A DNA stretch of 64,000 nucleotides from Alphaproteobacteria bacterium. Lineage in GTDB: Bacteria > Pseudomonadota > Alphaproteobacteria > JAJUGE01. The notes below the pieces were generated by a model. That model made no database searches, was not told the origin of the DNA, and saw nothing but the letters and a program-made list of their open reading frames with translations. Each line of letters opens with the position of its first letter. Within the stretch, counting starts at the first letter, position 1. The translations under genes and the position numbers were made by a program. This document shows, piece after piece, positions 50,980 through 59,861 of this stretch. The stretch is taken from contig JAJUGE010000006.1 in assembly GCA_029268305.1 (NCBI GenBank), forward strand, positions 30,722 through 94,721, given 5' to 3'.

Positions 50980-51750
50980 ATGGATCGGAATGACATTAGA
51001 CACATCGCCGACCTTCTGCTCGAGGCGCGATCCGACGGCCGGCGGGCGCAGCTTCCGGAGCGGGAGGTCATCAAGGACGAAGAAGGTGCCTACGCCGTAC
51101 AGGATGCGGTCGTAAGGTCGCTCGGCACCATCGGCGGGTGGAAGGTCGGCGCGGCCTCGCCAGAAGCGACGCCCCTTTGCGCCCCCCTACCCCGCTCGTC
51201 GATTCGGCAAGGCAGAACCCGCATGGCCGCAGGGCAGTCCCGCGACGTCGCTGTCGAGGCCGAGATCGCCTTCAGGATCGGCCGGGATCTTCCGCCCCGC
51301 GAACGACCGTATGAGCGGCAGGAGGTCGAACAGGCGATCGCCGCGGCGATGCCGGCCATCGAGATCGTCGACAGCCGCTGGCAGGGATGGCCCGACATCC
51401 CGCCTCTCCTGCACCTCGCGGATCACCAGGCAAACGTGGCGCTGATTTGCGGACGAGAGACGCGCAATTGGCAGCAACTGGCTCTCACGCGGCAGCCGGT
51501 GACCCTCACGATCGACGGAAACGTCGTCGTCGAACAAGAAGGCGGCAACAAGGCGGGGGATCTGATCCGACTGGTCACGTGGCTCGCGAACCATGCCGCC
51601 GCTCGCTGTGGCGGGCTGCGGCAGGGCGACGTGGTGACGACCGGCTCGTGCACCGGCGTCGAGTTCGCGAGCTCCGGGTCCACGGTGATGGCCGAATTTC
51701 GCGACCTCGGCTTCGCCGACGTCTCCCTTGCCCAGACGGACAGGATCTAG
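50980..51750 (+). CDS. 2-keto-4-pentenoate hydratase-family protein (FAH superfamily)
   Basis: A 256-residue protein of the hydratase/decarboxylase branch of the FAH superfamily. YAVQDAVVRSLGTIGGWKVGAAS is the usual N-terminal helix; AVEAEIAFRIGRDLPPRE carries the metal-binding Glu pair; IEIVDSRWQGW and VVTTGSCTGVEFA follow. The family hydrates 2-hydroxypentadienoate in meta-cleavage pathways or decarboxylates oxalocrotonate. AGGGAA precedes the start. It ends tail-to-tail with the alpha/beta hydrolase gene, sharing a CTAG stop. Substrate not fixed. Confidence 0.88.
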   Translation: MDRNDIRHIADLLLEARSDGRRAQLPEREVIKDEEGAYAVQDAVVRSLGTIGGWKVGAASPEATPLCAPLPRSSIRQGRTRMAAGQSRDVAVEAEIAFRIGRDLPPRERPYERQEVEQAIAAAMPAIEIVDSRWQGWPDIPPLLHLADHQANVALICGRETRNWQQLALTRQPVTLTIDGNVVVEQEGGNKAGDLIRLVTWLANHAAARCGGLRQGDVVTTGSCTGVEFASSGSTVMAEFRDLGFADVSLAQTDRI

Positions 51751-52604
51751 CCGACCGTCTCCAGGAGGATGCGGTTGACGATGTCGGGCGCCTCGTAGCA
51801 GGCCCAATGTCCGACGCCGGGGATCACGTGAAACCGGCTTCCCGGCGCGATCTCGGCGAACAGATCGATCCGCTCCTGCAGGTAGGGGCCTGCAGTCGCG
51901 TCCCGCTCGCCCCAGATCCCCTGGACCGGATTGCGCATTTGCGCGATCGCGCGCCGCAGCGTGTCGGTCTTCGGGATCTCGCCACTGCGGATCCGGGCCT
52001 TGCCGGTGTTCCGGATCTGCAGGTAGACGGCGAGATCGTCGATGTTGGCGGGGTCGCCGAACATGATGACGCCGAGATTGTTCCGATGAACGTCGGCGAC
52101 CTGCTCCGGCGTCATCGACCGGTTGGGGCGTGCCATGCCATTTCTCGGCGCCATGCGCAGCCCGAGCCCGTTAGAGCCGATAGCGGTGTAGCTCCGGATC
52201 CGGCGCTGCTGACGCAGTGCGACATGACCGCCGACGATGCCTCCGAACGAAAAACCGGCGAGGTGGAATGGCTGGTCATCCGGCAGGATGTGATCGAGCC
52301 CGTCGGATACGATCTGCGCCAGGCTCTCGGCCGAGAACGGCTCGGGCGGATTGGCCGAATCCCCCATGCCGGGCAGATCCACCGCCATGACCTGAAGCTC
52401 GCTCGACAGCGCAGGAATGTTCTTGAGCCAGTGCGTCCAGGAACCGAAGCTGCCGTGCATGAGGACGATCGGCGTGCCCGATCCCCAGATGCGCCACGCG
52501 AGTGTTCCCGCGCCGCAGGGAGTGTGTTCATGCCTCGCCGCGGCGTCGAGGCGGGTCACCAGCTCTTCAGAGCCGACCGCCTCCTCGAAACTCCCATCCT
52601 TCAT
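51747..52604 (-). CDS. alpha/beta-fold hydrolase (meta-cleavage product hydrolase-like)
   Basis: A 285-residue serine hydrolase: oxyanion strand MHGSFGSWTHW, nucleophile elbow AGFSFGGIVGG, acid region WGERDATAGP and His in PGVGHWACYEAPD. MAVDLPGMGDS is typical of the meta-cleavage hydrolase/haloalkane type. It may cleave a C-C or ester bond in an aromatic or lactone pathway, which would fit the neighbouring hydratase gene, though that is on the other strand. The start overlaps the end of the topoisomerase gene by 4 bases. Confidence 0.87.
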   Translation of the reverse strand: MKDGSFEEAVGSEELVTRLDAAARHEHTPCGAGTLAWRIWGSGTPIVLMHGSFGSWTHWLKNIPALSSELQVMAVDLPGMGDSANPPEPFSAESLAQIVSDGLDHILPDDQPFHLAGFSFGGIVGGHVALRQQRRIRSYTAIGSNGLGLRMAPRNGMARPNRSMTPEQVADVHRNNLGVIMFGDPANIDDLAVYLQIRNTGKARIRSGEIPKTDTLRRAIAQMRNPVQGIWGERDATAGPYLQERIDLFAEIAPGSRFHVIPGVGHWACYEAPDIVNRILLETVG

Positions 52605-53695
52605 GCGCCCGACTTTTCCACTTCCCTCGTCAGGCGCTGCTGCAGGAAGGCGAGGACCGCCGCCTCCCCGCCCTCGAGATCATCGAGCTCCGTTCGCAAA
52701 TTCTTCTCCACCTTGCTCTTCAGCTGCTCGGCCAGCGTGCCGTCCATGTAGGCGTTCACGACTTCGGGATGAACATAGCACTTCCTGCATATCGCTGTCG
52801 TGTTGCCGAGCCGCGAAGCCACGCGCTCGATCGCTCGCGTCACGTTCCGTTTGGCTGCCGCCTCGCTATCCACGGCTTCGAACTCCCGCAGAGCGTAGGC
52901 GGCCAAAACCGTACCCGCCCAGGTGCGGAAGTCCTTCGCCGTGAACTCGTCTCCGGCGATCGCACGCAGATATTCGTTCACATCCTGAGACTTGACGACG
53001 TGCTGCTCGCCGTCGCCGTCCACGAACTGGAACAGTTCCTGCCCAGGTAGGTCTTGGCAGGCCTTGACGATGCGCGCGAGGCGGCGGTCGCGTAGGTCGA
53101 CCTCGACCACCTTGCCGGTCTTCCCGCGGAACCGGAAAACCATCCTCGTCGAACCGACATCGACATGCCCATCCCGGAGCGTCGTCAGGCCATAGGTGCG
53201 ATTCTCGCGGGCATACTCATCGTTGCCGACACGAATCAACGATGCCTCCAGCAGACGCAACACGGTCGCGAGCACCTTTTCGCGCGGCAGGCCCCGAAGC
53301 GAGAGGTCCGCATCGACACGCTTGCGTATTCGCGGCAGCGCCCGCCCGAAATCCAGTATTCGATGATACTTCGTCTCGTCGCGTACCTCGCGCCATCGAG
53401 GGTGATAGCGATACTGCTTGCGTCCTCGCCCATCTCTCCCGGTCGCCTGGATATGGCCGGTCGCAAAGGGGCAGATCCATACGTCTGCCCAAGCAGGGGG
53501 GATGGCCAGCGATTTGATGCGGCGGATGTGGCGGCGATCGGTGATCGGCTCCCCCCGCGTATCGCGGTAGCTGAACCCGCGCCCGGCACGACGACGCGAG
53601 AAACCCGGCTCACCATCCTGTACATAGCGGAGCCCTGCCTCTTCGGCAGCGATCTCCGGATCGGTTGCATAACCGATCCCGCCATTTGACTTCAC
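52601..53695 (-). CDS. DNA topoisomerase IB
   Basis: A 364-residue poxvirus-type topoisomerase IB. The core shows RRIKSLAIPPAWADVWICP, GRKQYRYHPRWREVRDETKYHRI, active-site region VRVGNDEYARENRTYGLTTL, FTAKDFRTWAGTVLAAYAL with catalytic Arg/Lys/His-type residues, and catalytic Tyr307 in CRKCYVHPEVV. It relaxes supercoils by nicking one strand through a 3'-phosphotyrosine. Its length and motifs match bacterial family members. It overlaps the alpha/beta hydrolase start by 4 bases. A candidate stress promoter lies upstream. Confidence 0.93.
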   Translation of the reverse strand: MKSNGGIGYATDPEIAAEEAGLRYVQDGEPGFSRRRAGRGFSYRDTRGEPITDRRHIRRIKSLAIPPAWADVWICPFATGHIQATGRDGRGRKQYRYHPRWREVRDETKYHRILDFGRALPRIRKRVDADLSLRGLPREKVLATVLRLLEASLIRVGNDEYARENRTYGLTTLRDGHVDVGSTRMVFRFRGKTGKVVEVDLRDRRLARIVKACQDLPGQELFQFVDGDGEQHVVKSQDVNEYLRAIAGDEFTAKDFRTWAGTVLAAYALREFEAVDSEAAAKRNVTRAIERVASRLGNTTAICRKCYVHPEVVNAYMDGTLAEQLKSKVEKNLRTELDDLEGGEAAVLAFLQQRLTREVEKSGA

Positions 53696-53736
53696 TCGAC
53701 CCCTCCCCTTCGGTCACCTCCCGTCGGCCAAGCCCC

Positions 53737-53761
53737 AACAGTTTTCGCGGCAGGATGTTCC
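53737..53761 (-). promoter_or_regulatory. EcfG-like promoter for topoisomerase IB (one mismatch)
   Basis: On the minus strand GGAAC (53761-53757) and TGTT (53740-53737) are separated by 16 bases, about 40 bases before the topoisomerase IB start. The consensus is GGAAC-N16/17-CGTT; here the -10 has T in place of C. It lies back to back with a perfect EcfG site 11 bases away. Confidence 0.5.
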
Positions 53762-53771
53762 CTTCTCAAGT

Positions 53772-53796
53772 GGAACTGTCGAAGCGAGCGGTCGTT
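53772..53796 (+). promoter_or_regulatory. EcfG (general stress response) promoter
   Basis: GGAAC (53772-53776) and CGTT (53793-53796) are separated by exactly 16 bases, the established consensus for the alphaproteobacterial EcfG/SigT sigma factor. It points to the three small membrane-protein genes, with the first start about 55 bases downstream of the -10 element. This is the clearest promoter in the window. Confidence 0.75.
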
Positions 53797-53850
53797 TACT
53801 CGCCCGGACGATGCGGCCTCAATCGTGGGCCGACATAGACGGAGAAGTTC

Positions 53851-54027
53851 ATGGAATTCATTTTCGGCCTTATTATTCTGATCGCCGACATCTGGGCGAT
53901 CGTAAATGTCTTCGGAAGCAACGCTTCCACCGGAGCCAAGGTTTTGTGGATCCTGCTCATCCTTATCCTGCCGGTCCTCGGCCTGATCATCTGGTACTTC
54001 GCCGGGCCGAGAAGCGCCCGAGCATGA
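53851..54027 (+). CDS. PLDc_N (phospholipase D N-terminal)-domain small membrane protein
   Basis: A 58-residue protein. Two hydrophobic helices (FIFGLIILIADIWAIVNVF and WILLILILPVLGLIIWYF) flank a short polar turn SNASTGAK; this matches the PLDc_N domain, normally a membrane anchor but here standing alone. The end is basic (AGPRSARA). GGAGAA stands 10 bases before the start. It is the first gene behind the EcfG promoter and is followed after 7 bases by a YqaE-type gene. It probably acts in the inner membrane in stress; the exact role is unknown. Confidence 0.8.
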   Translation: MEFIFGLIILIADIWAIVNVFGSNASTGAKVLWILLILILPVLGLIIWYFAGPRSARA

Positions 54028-54034
54028 ATCGATT

Positions 54035-54193
54035 ATGGATCTGATCCGCATCATCTTTGCGATTTTGTTGCCGCCGCTCGGCGTTTTTCTCCAGGTCGGG
54101 TTCGGCGGCCATTTCTGGCTCAACATTCTGCTCACGCTTTTCGGCTACATTCCCGGGATCGTCCACGCGGTCTGGATCATTGCCCGCCGCTGA
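54035..54193 (+). CDS. YqaE/Pmp3-family (UPF0057) stress membrane peptide
   Basis: A 52-residue proteolipid. RIIFAILLPPLGVFLQVGFG and FWLNILLTLFGYIPGIVHAVWII are exactly the two-helix pattern of the YqaE/Pmp3 family, with PPLGVFLQ and LGYIPGIIHA-type motifs. Yeast Pmp3 affects membrane potential under salt and cold stress, and bacterial members are general-stress-regulated. The gene begins 7 bases after the PLDc_N stop. No ribosome site is obvious, so it may be translated by coupling. Confidence 0.88.
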   Translation: MDLIRIIFAILLPPLGVFLQVGFGGHFWLNILLTLFGYIPGIVHAVWIIARR

Positions 54194-54578
54194 CACGACC
54201 GGCCGGCGAGGTTCGGGCGGTCCGCCGCCCTCCCTCGAATCTGCCGAGCTTCGCCGGGTAAAGGCGCTCGCCCATTGGCTGGACGAGCGCTTTCGCATCC
54301 CCGGGACGAACATCCGCATCGGAATCGATGGACTCGCGGGACTGGTCCCTGGGCTCGGAGATGCGGCCACCACCGTGATTGCGCTCTACATTGTGGCAGA
54401 AGCGTATCGGCTCGGCGTCCCGCGCCGCGTGATCGCGCGGATGCTGACGAACGTAGGGCTGGACTTCGCGCTTGGCAGTATCCCGCTGCTGGGGGACGTT
54501 TTCGACGTGGCATTCAAGGCCAATCGTCGGAACGTTCGGCTACTGCTGGATCAACTGGAGCGGGATTCGCTGCGCTGA
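54180..54578 (+). CDS. DUF4112-domain protein
   Basis: A 132-residue protein if started at TTG 54180, overlapping the end of the YqaE gene. The domain runs LRRVKALAHWLDERFRIPGTNIRIGIDGLAGLVPGLGDAATTVIALY and SIPLLGDVFDVAFKANRRNVRLL, with the family's GxGD-type loops (PGLGDAAT, PLLGDVFDV). It is predicted to lie in or on the inner membrane, with function unknown. The start is uncertain because no ATG or GTG in frame lies nearby. Its place behind the EcfG promoter fits a general-stress role. Confidence 0.8.
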   Translation: MPAADTTGRRGSGGPPPSLESAELRRVKALAHWLDERFRIPGTNIRIGIDGLAGLVPGLGDAATTVIALYIVAEAYRLGVPRRVIARMLTNVGLDFALGSIPLLGDVFDVAFKANRRNVRLLLDQLERDSLR

Positions 54579-54587
54579 TCCCGCTCC
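54557..54587 (+). terminator. possible hairpin at the end of the DUF4112 gene
   Basis: A 10-bp stem GGAGCGGGAT / ATCCCGCTCC brackets the DUF4112 stop codon, with an 11-base loop. No T-tract follows, so its strength is uncertain. It lies between two convergent genes. Confidence 0.4.
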
Positions 54588-54611
54588 CTCCACTTACCCT
54601 GTCGATCCCGA

Positions 54612-56360
54612 TCAACCGAGATTGCGGCGTCTGGAGCTGGCCCGATCGAGCGCCTCCTGCAGGCGCGGGTTGCGATCATAAACATCATCGAAGAACCGCA
54701 ACTCACCCCGTTCGTCGATCGTGGCCGTCAGATAGACGAGGTGAACCGGGGTCGACTGCGCCAGGTGATGGACGGACGTATTCGGAGCACGCATCATCCG
54801 CTCGATGTCTCCTTCCCAAGTCGGATCTTGCTCCAGGAGATATCGCGCGAGATCTGCCGGCCGCTCGACGCGGATGCAGCCGTGGCTGAGCGCGCGCATC
54901 GATCGATCGAACAGCTTGCGGCTCGGCGTGTCGTGCAAGTAGATCCCCCGGTTGTTGGTTAGGGAGAATCGGATCAGACCGAGCGCGTTACCGGGCCCGG
55001 GACGCTGGCGGAACACGTAGGATCTGCTCGACGCACCGTGCCAGTTCACGGAATGCGGGCTGACCTCGCCCCCGCTACGATCGAGAACTCGGATGTTGCT
55101 TCGACCGAGATAGCCAGGATCCCGCCGGACCTTCGGCAGCGTTTCGTCCTCGACGATACTTACGGGGATGGTCCAGTCGGGGGCGAATTTTAGGTCGACG
55201 ATGTAATCGCTCATGATCGGCGTCTCCCAATCGGGTTCGCCGACGATGACCTTCATTCGATCGACGAGCGCACCTCCCTCGTAAGCGGTGAGCTCGTAGC
55301 CGGGGATGTTCACCATCACGTAACGGTCGCCCGGATTGTCGGAGAGCCAGCGCAGCCGCTCGAGATTGAGGTCGATTTCCCGTAGCCGTTCGCGAGGGGA
55401 GATATTCAGAGCGGCCCTCGTGCCGGCTCCGATCAGCCCGTCGGCCACCAGACCGTGCCGCTCCTGGAAGCGCCGGACAGCGGCTTCAAGCCCGGAATCG
55501 TAGAGTTCCGCCTCACCCTGCCTCTCTCCTTCCGACGAGCGGATAGCGCTGTCCCCAACGCCCCCCTCATACGAGACGAGCTGGAAGACAGGGGACGCCG
55601 CCGCTTTCGTTTGTCGCTGCACGGTGCGCAGATGCTCCGGATCTGTGCGGAGCTGCTCAAGCATGTGCAATTGCCGTCTCGCCACTGCGACACGTGGGCC
55701 CCGATCGCCCGGCTTCAGCGTCGGCCCCTCCGGGAGGACAGGCCATTCGGTCGCTGCGATTTGGGCGTACCGCTGTCGCGCCTTGCGTAGAAGCCGGTAC
55801 TGCTCACTGACCGGCCCCACGCTGGCGAACCAACCTGCGAAGTCGCCTCCGTTGAGGCTCCGCTGCAGCGCGGACGGCGGATCGATGCGCCGGGTGCGAT
55901 AGGCCTCCCAGCCAATCTCGCTCGGGTCGATCCGGCCGTTAGCGACATCTTCGAGATAGCCGAGGACTGCGCGCGTGAGTAGCAACTCGGCTTGGGCGAC
56001 GCCCTTTGGTACCTCGGTGCTCGAAGCGCTTCCGAGGACCGCCTGTTGCAACCGTGAGAAATGGTAATCGCCCGGGCGCAGGCCGTGTTCCTCGGCGGCG
56101 CCGATCCGCTGAATTGCCGCGCTTGCGGCAGCCGACCAACCGTCATTGGTCCACCATGCGGGCGCACCCTGCCGCATGGCATAGAAGCGGTCGACGAAGC
56201 GGTCTACGGTGTTGACCCTGCCGAAGGATGCTGAGCGACCTTCCAAAAGGTAGTGTAGCTCGAAGGCGACTGCCGTATCGCCCACGGGCGCGGCCTGTGC
56301 GCCGATCGGAAACGCCACGGCTGCAGCCACGGCCGCAGTTCTTAAGCTGAACACATCCAT
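54612..56360 (-). CDS. L,D-transpeptidase (YcbB/LdtD-type) with peptidoglycan-binding domain
   Basis: A 582-residue periplasmic enzyme. A signal peptide (cleavage near AQA-AP) is followed by an N-terminal scaffold, a peptidoglycan-binding repeat around YDSGLEAAVRRFQERHGLVADGLIGAGTRAALN and the YkuD catalytic domain, with nucleophile Cys495 in ALSHGCIRVERP and the upstream YLHDTP. This layout is that of YcbB/LdtD, which makes meso-DAP 3-3 crosslinks or attaches proteins to murein. The start at 56360 is preferred; a long in-frame extension upstream lacks signal-peptide features. Confidence 0.9.
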   Translation of the reverse strand: MDVFSLRTAAVAAAVAFPIGAQAAPVGDTAVAFELHYLLEGRSASFGRVNTVDRFVDRFYAMRQGAPAWWTNDGWSAAASAAIQRIGAAEEHGLRPGDYHFSRLQQAVLGSASSTEVPKGVAQAELLLTRAVLGYLEDVANGRIDPSEIGWEAYRTRRIDPPSALQRSLNGGDFAGWFASVGPVSEQYRLLRKARQRYAQIAATEWPVLPEGPTLKPGDRGPRVAVARRQLHMLEQLRTDPEHLRTVQRQTKAAASPVFQLVSYEGGVGDSAIRSSEGERQGEAELYDSGLEAAVRRFQERHGLVADGLIGAGTRAALNISPRERLREIDLNLERLRWLSDNPGDRYVMVNIPGYELTAYEGGALVDRMKVIVGEPDWETPIMSDYIVDLKFAPDWTIPVSIVEDETLPKVRRDPGYLGRSNIRVLDRSGGEVSPHSVNWHGASSRSYVFRQRPGPGNALGLIRFSLTNNRGIYLHDTPSRKLFDRSMRALSHGCIRVERPADLARYLLEQDPTWEGDIERMMRAPNTSVHHLAQSTPVHLVYLTATIDERGELRFFDDVYDRNPRLQEALDRASSRRRNLG

Positions 56361-56446
56361 TCCCCACCATGGAATATCATCCCGGGAAAACTCGGGAACG
56401 CCCGCAAGGTTCCGCCAAGGTCGGGGCGGCGGCCTGGCGACCCCGC

Positions 56447-58180
56447 TCAGCGGGCGTCGGCGAGACGGGCGCGGGAGGCGCCGGCATGCTCCAGGATGGC
56501 GTCGGAGATTTTCTCTGCCGTCATGATGGTCGGAATGTTGGTGTTCGCACAAGGCACCACCGGGAAGATCGAAGCGTCCACCACTCGAAGCCCCTCGACG
56601 CCGCGGACCCGCCCCTGATTGTCGGTCACGGCCATCGGATCGTCCACTCGCCCCATGCGGCACGAGCATGAGGCGTGCCAAACGCCGATGGCGGCCTTGC
56701 GTACGAATTCCTCCAGCAGGTCCTCGTCGTCGAGCATCGCCTGCAAAGTCGCACCTTCGGTGATGACTTTGCCGATGATGAAGCGTCGAAGCGCGTCGGG
56801 CCCGTCGAGCAGACGACCGAGTGCCGCGGTCAGCATGCGGTTCCGCGGCGTGACCGCCGCGATCGAGCGCACACGCTCCGTATAGGAGGAAGCGAAAGCA
56901 TCGGCCGCCGCTTCCAGCATGGTGGAGTGACGGAACAACCTCGCAGCGAGACGGACACCGTCCATCAGCCGCCTCAGGTCGCGTTGATCCGACAGTAGGT
57001 TGAACTCGACATCCGGTTCATCGGTCCAGGCGGGGCTGGCCAGCCTCACCTGCCCCCGCGAATAGGACTTGTTGACGAAGAACAGGAGAGAACCGAGCCG
57101 CTTGCCGATGTCGTGCCAGGCCGACTTGCTGACCGACACCAGCATCATGTCGCCGGCCGGGATATCGTCGATCCCCGACGAATAGCGCAGACCGACATGC
57201 ATGTGCCGCCGCATGTCCTCGGCGAGGCGGTAAGGCGTCCGCACGAAGGCCGACACCGCGACGGAGGGATGATCCATCAACCCCTGCCCGACGCCAGGGA
57301 CGTCGGCGCGAACCTCGATCCCCATATCCCTAAGGTGACCGGCAGGGCCGATGCCGGCGCGGAGCAGCATTGCCGGTGAATGGATCGCCCCGCAGCTGAC
57401 GATGATTTCATGTCCGTGGAAGGTTTCGGTCTTTCCGTGCCGCTCGGCGACGACTCCAATGGCACGCCGCCCATCGAACAGGAGCTCGCGAACCTGCGTC
57501 TCCGCCTGGACCGTCAGGTTCTCCCGGAGCCTGGTGCCGGGATCGAGATAGCCGATGGCGGCGGAAACTCGTCGGTCGAATGCGTTCGAGATAGTGAGCG
57601 GGAAATAGCCGTCACGCCACTCGCCGTTCTGATCGAGGATGTATTCGAAGCCGAGCTCGGCGAAGGCTTCGGCGCTCGCCCTGGCGAAGCCGGGCCACAG
57701 CTCGGGGAAGATCCGGCGCACCGGAATACGGCCCTGATTGCCGTGCCAGTCGTTCTCGAAGTCCATGTCCCGCTCGAGCTTGCGAAAGTACGGCAGGACA
57801 TTCCTCCAGCCCCAACCTTCTGCGCCGAGCGCCTCCCATTCGTTGTAATCGGTAGGCGCGCCGCGGTTGGCAAGTTGACCGTTGATGCTGGAGCCGCCAC
57901 CCATTACCCGCGCCTGCTCGTACTTCCGCGGCACCGGCCGCACGTCGGGCCGATTGTGCGATACCGCCTCGACTCGAACCTTGAGCGCTGTCCAGTGGAA
58001 ACGTGGATCGAAGTAGGCGACGCCCGGATAGCTGTCGCTTATCTCCGCCGGGACCTTGCCGTGTGGCGTGTCCGGTCCCGCTTCCAGCAGCAGGACGTGA
58101 TTGTTGCTGCGCGCCGACAGGCGGTTGGCCAGCACCGACCCGGCCGAACCGCCCCCGACGATGATGTAGTCGAATTCCAT
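56447..58180 (-). CDS. GMC-family FAD oxidoreductase
   Basis: A 577-residue flavoprotein of the glucose-methanol-choline oxidoreductase family. YIIVGGGSAGSVLANRLS binds FAD; ARVMGGGSSINGQLANRGAPTDYNEW is GMC signature 1 and IIVSCGAIHSPAMLLRAGIG signature 2. The catalytic His is expected in VWHASCSCRMGRVDDP near the C-terminus. Choline dehydrogenase-like or alcohol dehydrogenase-like members act on hydroxyl groups and pass electrons to quinones. GGGGAGGA precedes the start. Substrate unknown. Confidence 0.93.
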   Translation of the reverse strand: MEFDYIIVGGGSAGSVLANRLSARSNNHVLLLEAGPDTPHGKVPAEISDSYPGVAYFDPRFHWTALKVRVEAVSHNRPDVRPVPRKYEQARVMGGGSSINGQLANRGAPTDYNEWEALGAEGWGWRNVLPYFRKLERDMDFENDWHGNQGRIPVRRIFPELWPGFARASAEAFAELGFEYILDQNGEWRDGYFPLTISNAFDRRVSAAIGYLDPGTRLRENLTVQAETQVRELLFDGRRAIGVVAERHGKTETFHGHEIIVSCGAIHSPAMLLRAGIGPAGHLRDMGIEVRADVPGVGQGLMDHPSVAVSAFVRTPYRLAEDMRRHMHVGLRYSSGIDDIPAGDMMLVSVSKSAWHDIGKRLGSLLFFVNKSYSRGQVRLASPAWTDEPDVEFNLLSDQRDLRRLMDGVRLAARLFRHSTMLEAAADAFASSYTERVRSIAAVTPRNRMLTAALGRLLDGPDALRRFIIGKVITEGATLQAMLDDEDLLEEFVRKAAIGVWHASCSCRMGRVDDPMAVTDNQGRVRGVEGLRVVDASIFPVVPCANTNIPTIMTAEKISDAILEHAGASRARLADAR

Positions 58181-58313
58181 CGTACGTCCTCCCCTTTGGG
58201 TCCCGTCTTTTTCGCAGCATTGTAGCCGGCCCGGCTTGCGGCGGTACGGTCAATCACGACCGGGGATCAATCCTGTCCGAGCGAAGTTAACTTGGTAGTC
58301 CGGGAGAATACGA

Positions 58314-59857
<1,544 letters not shown>

Positions 59858-59861
<4 letters not shown>

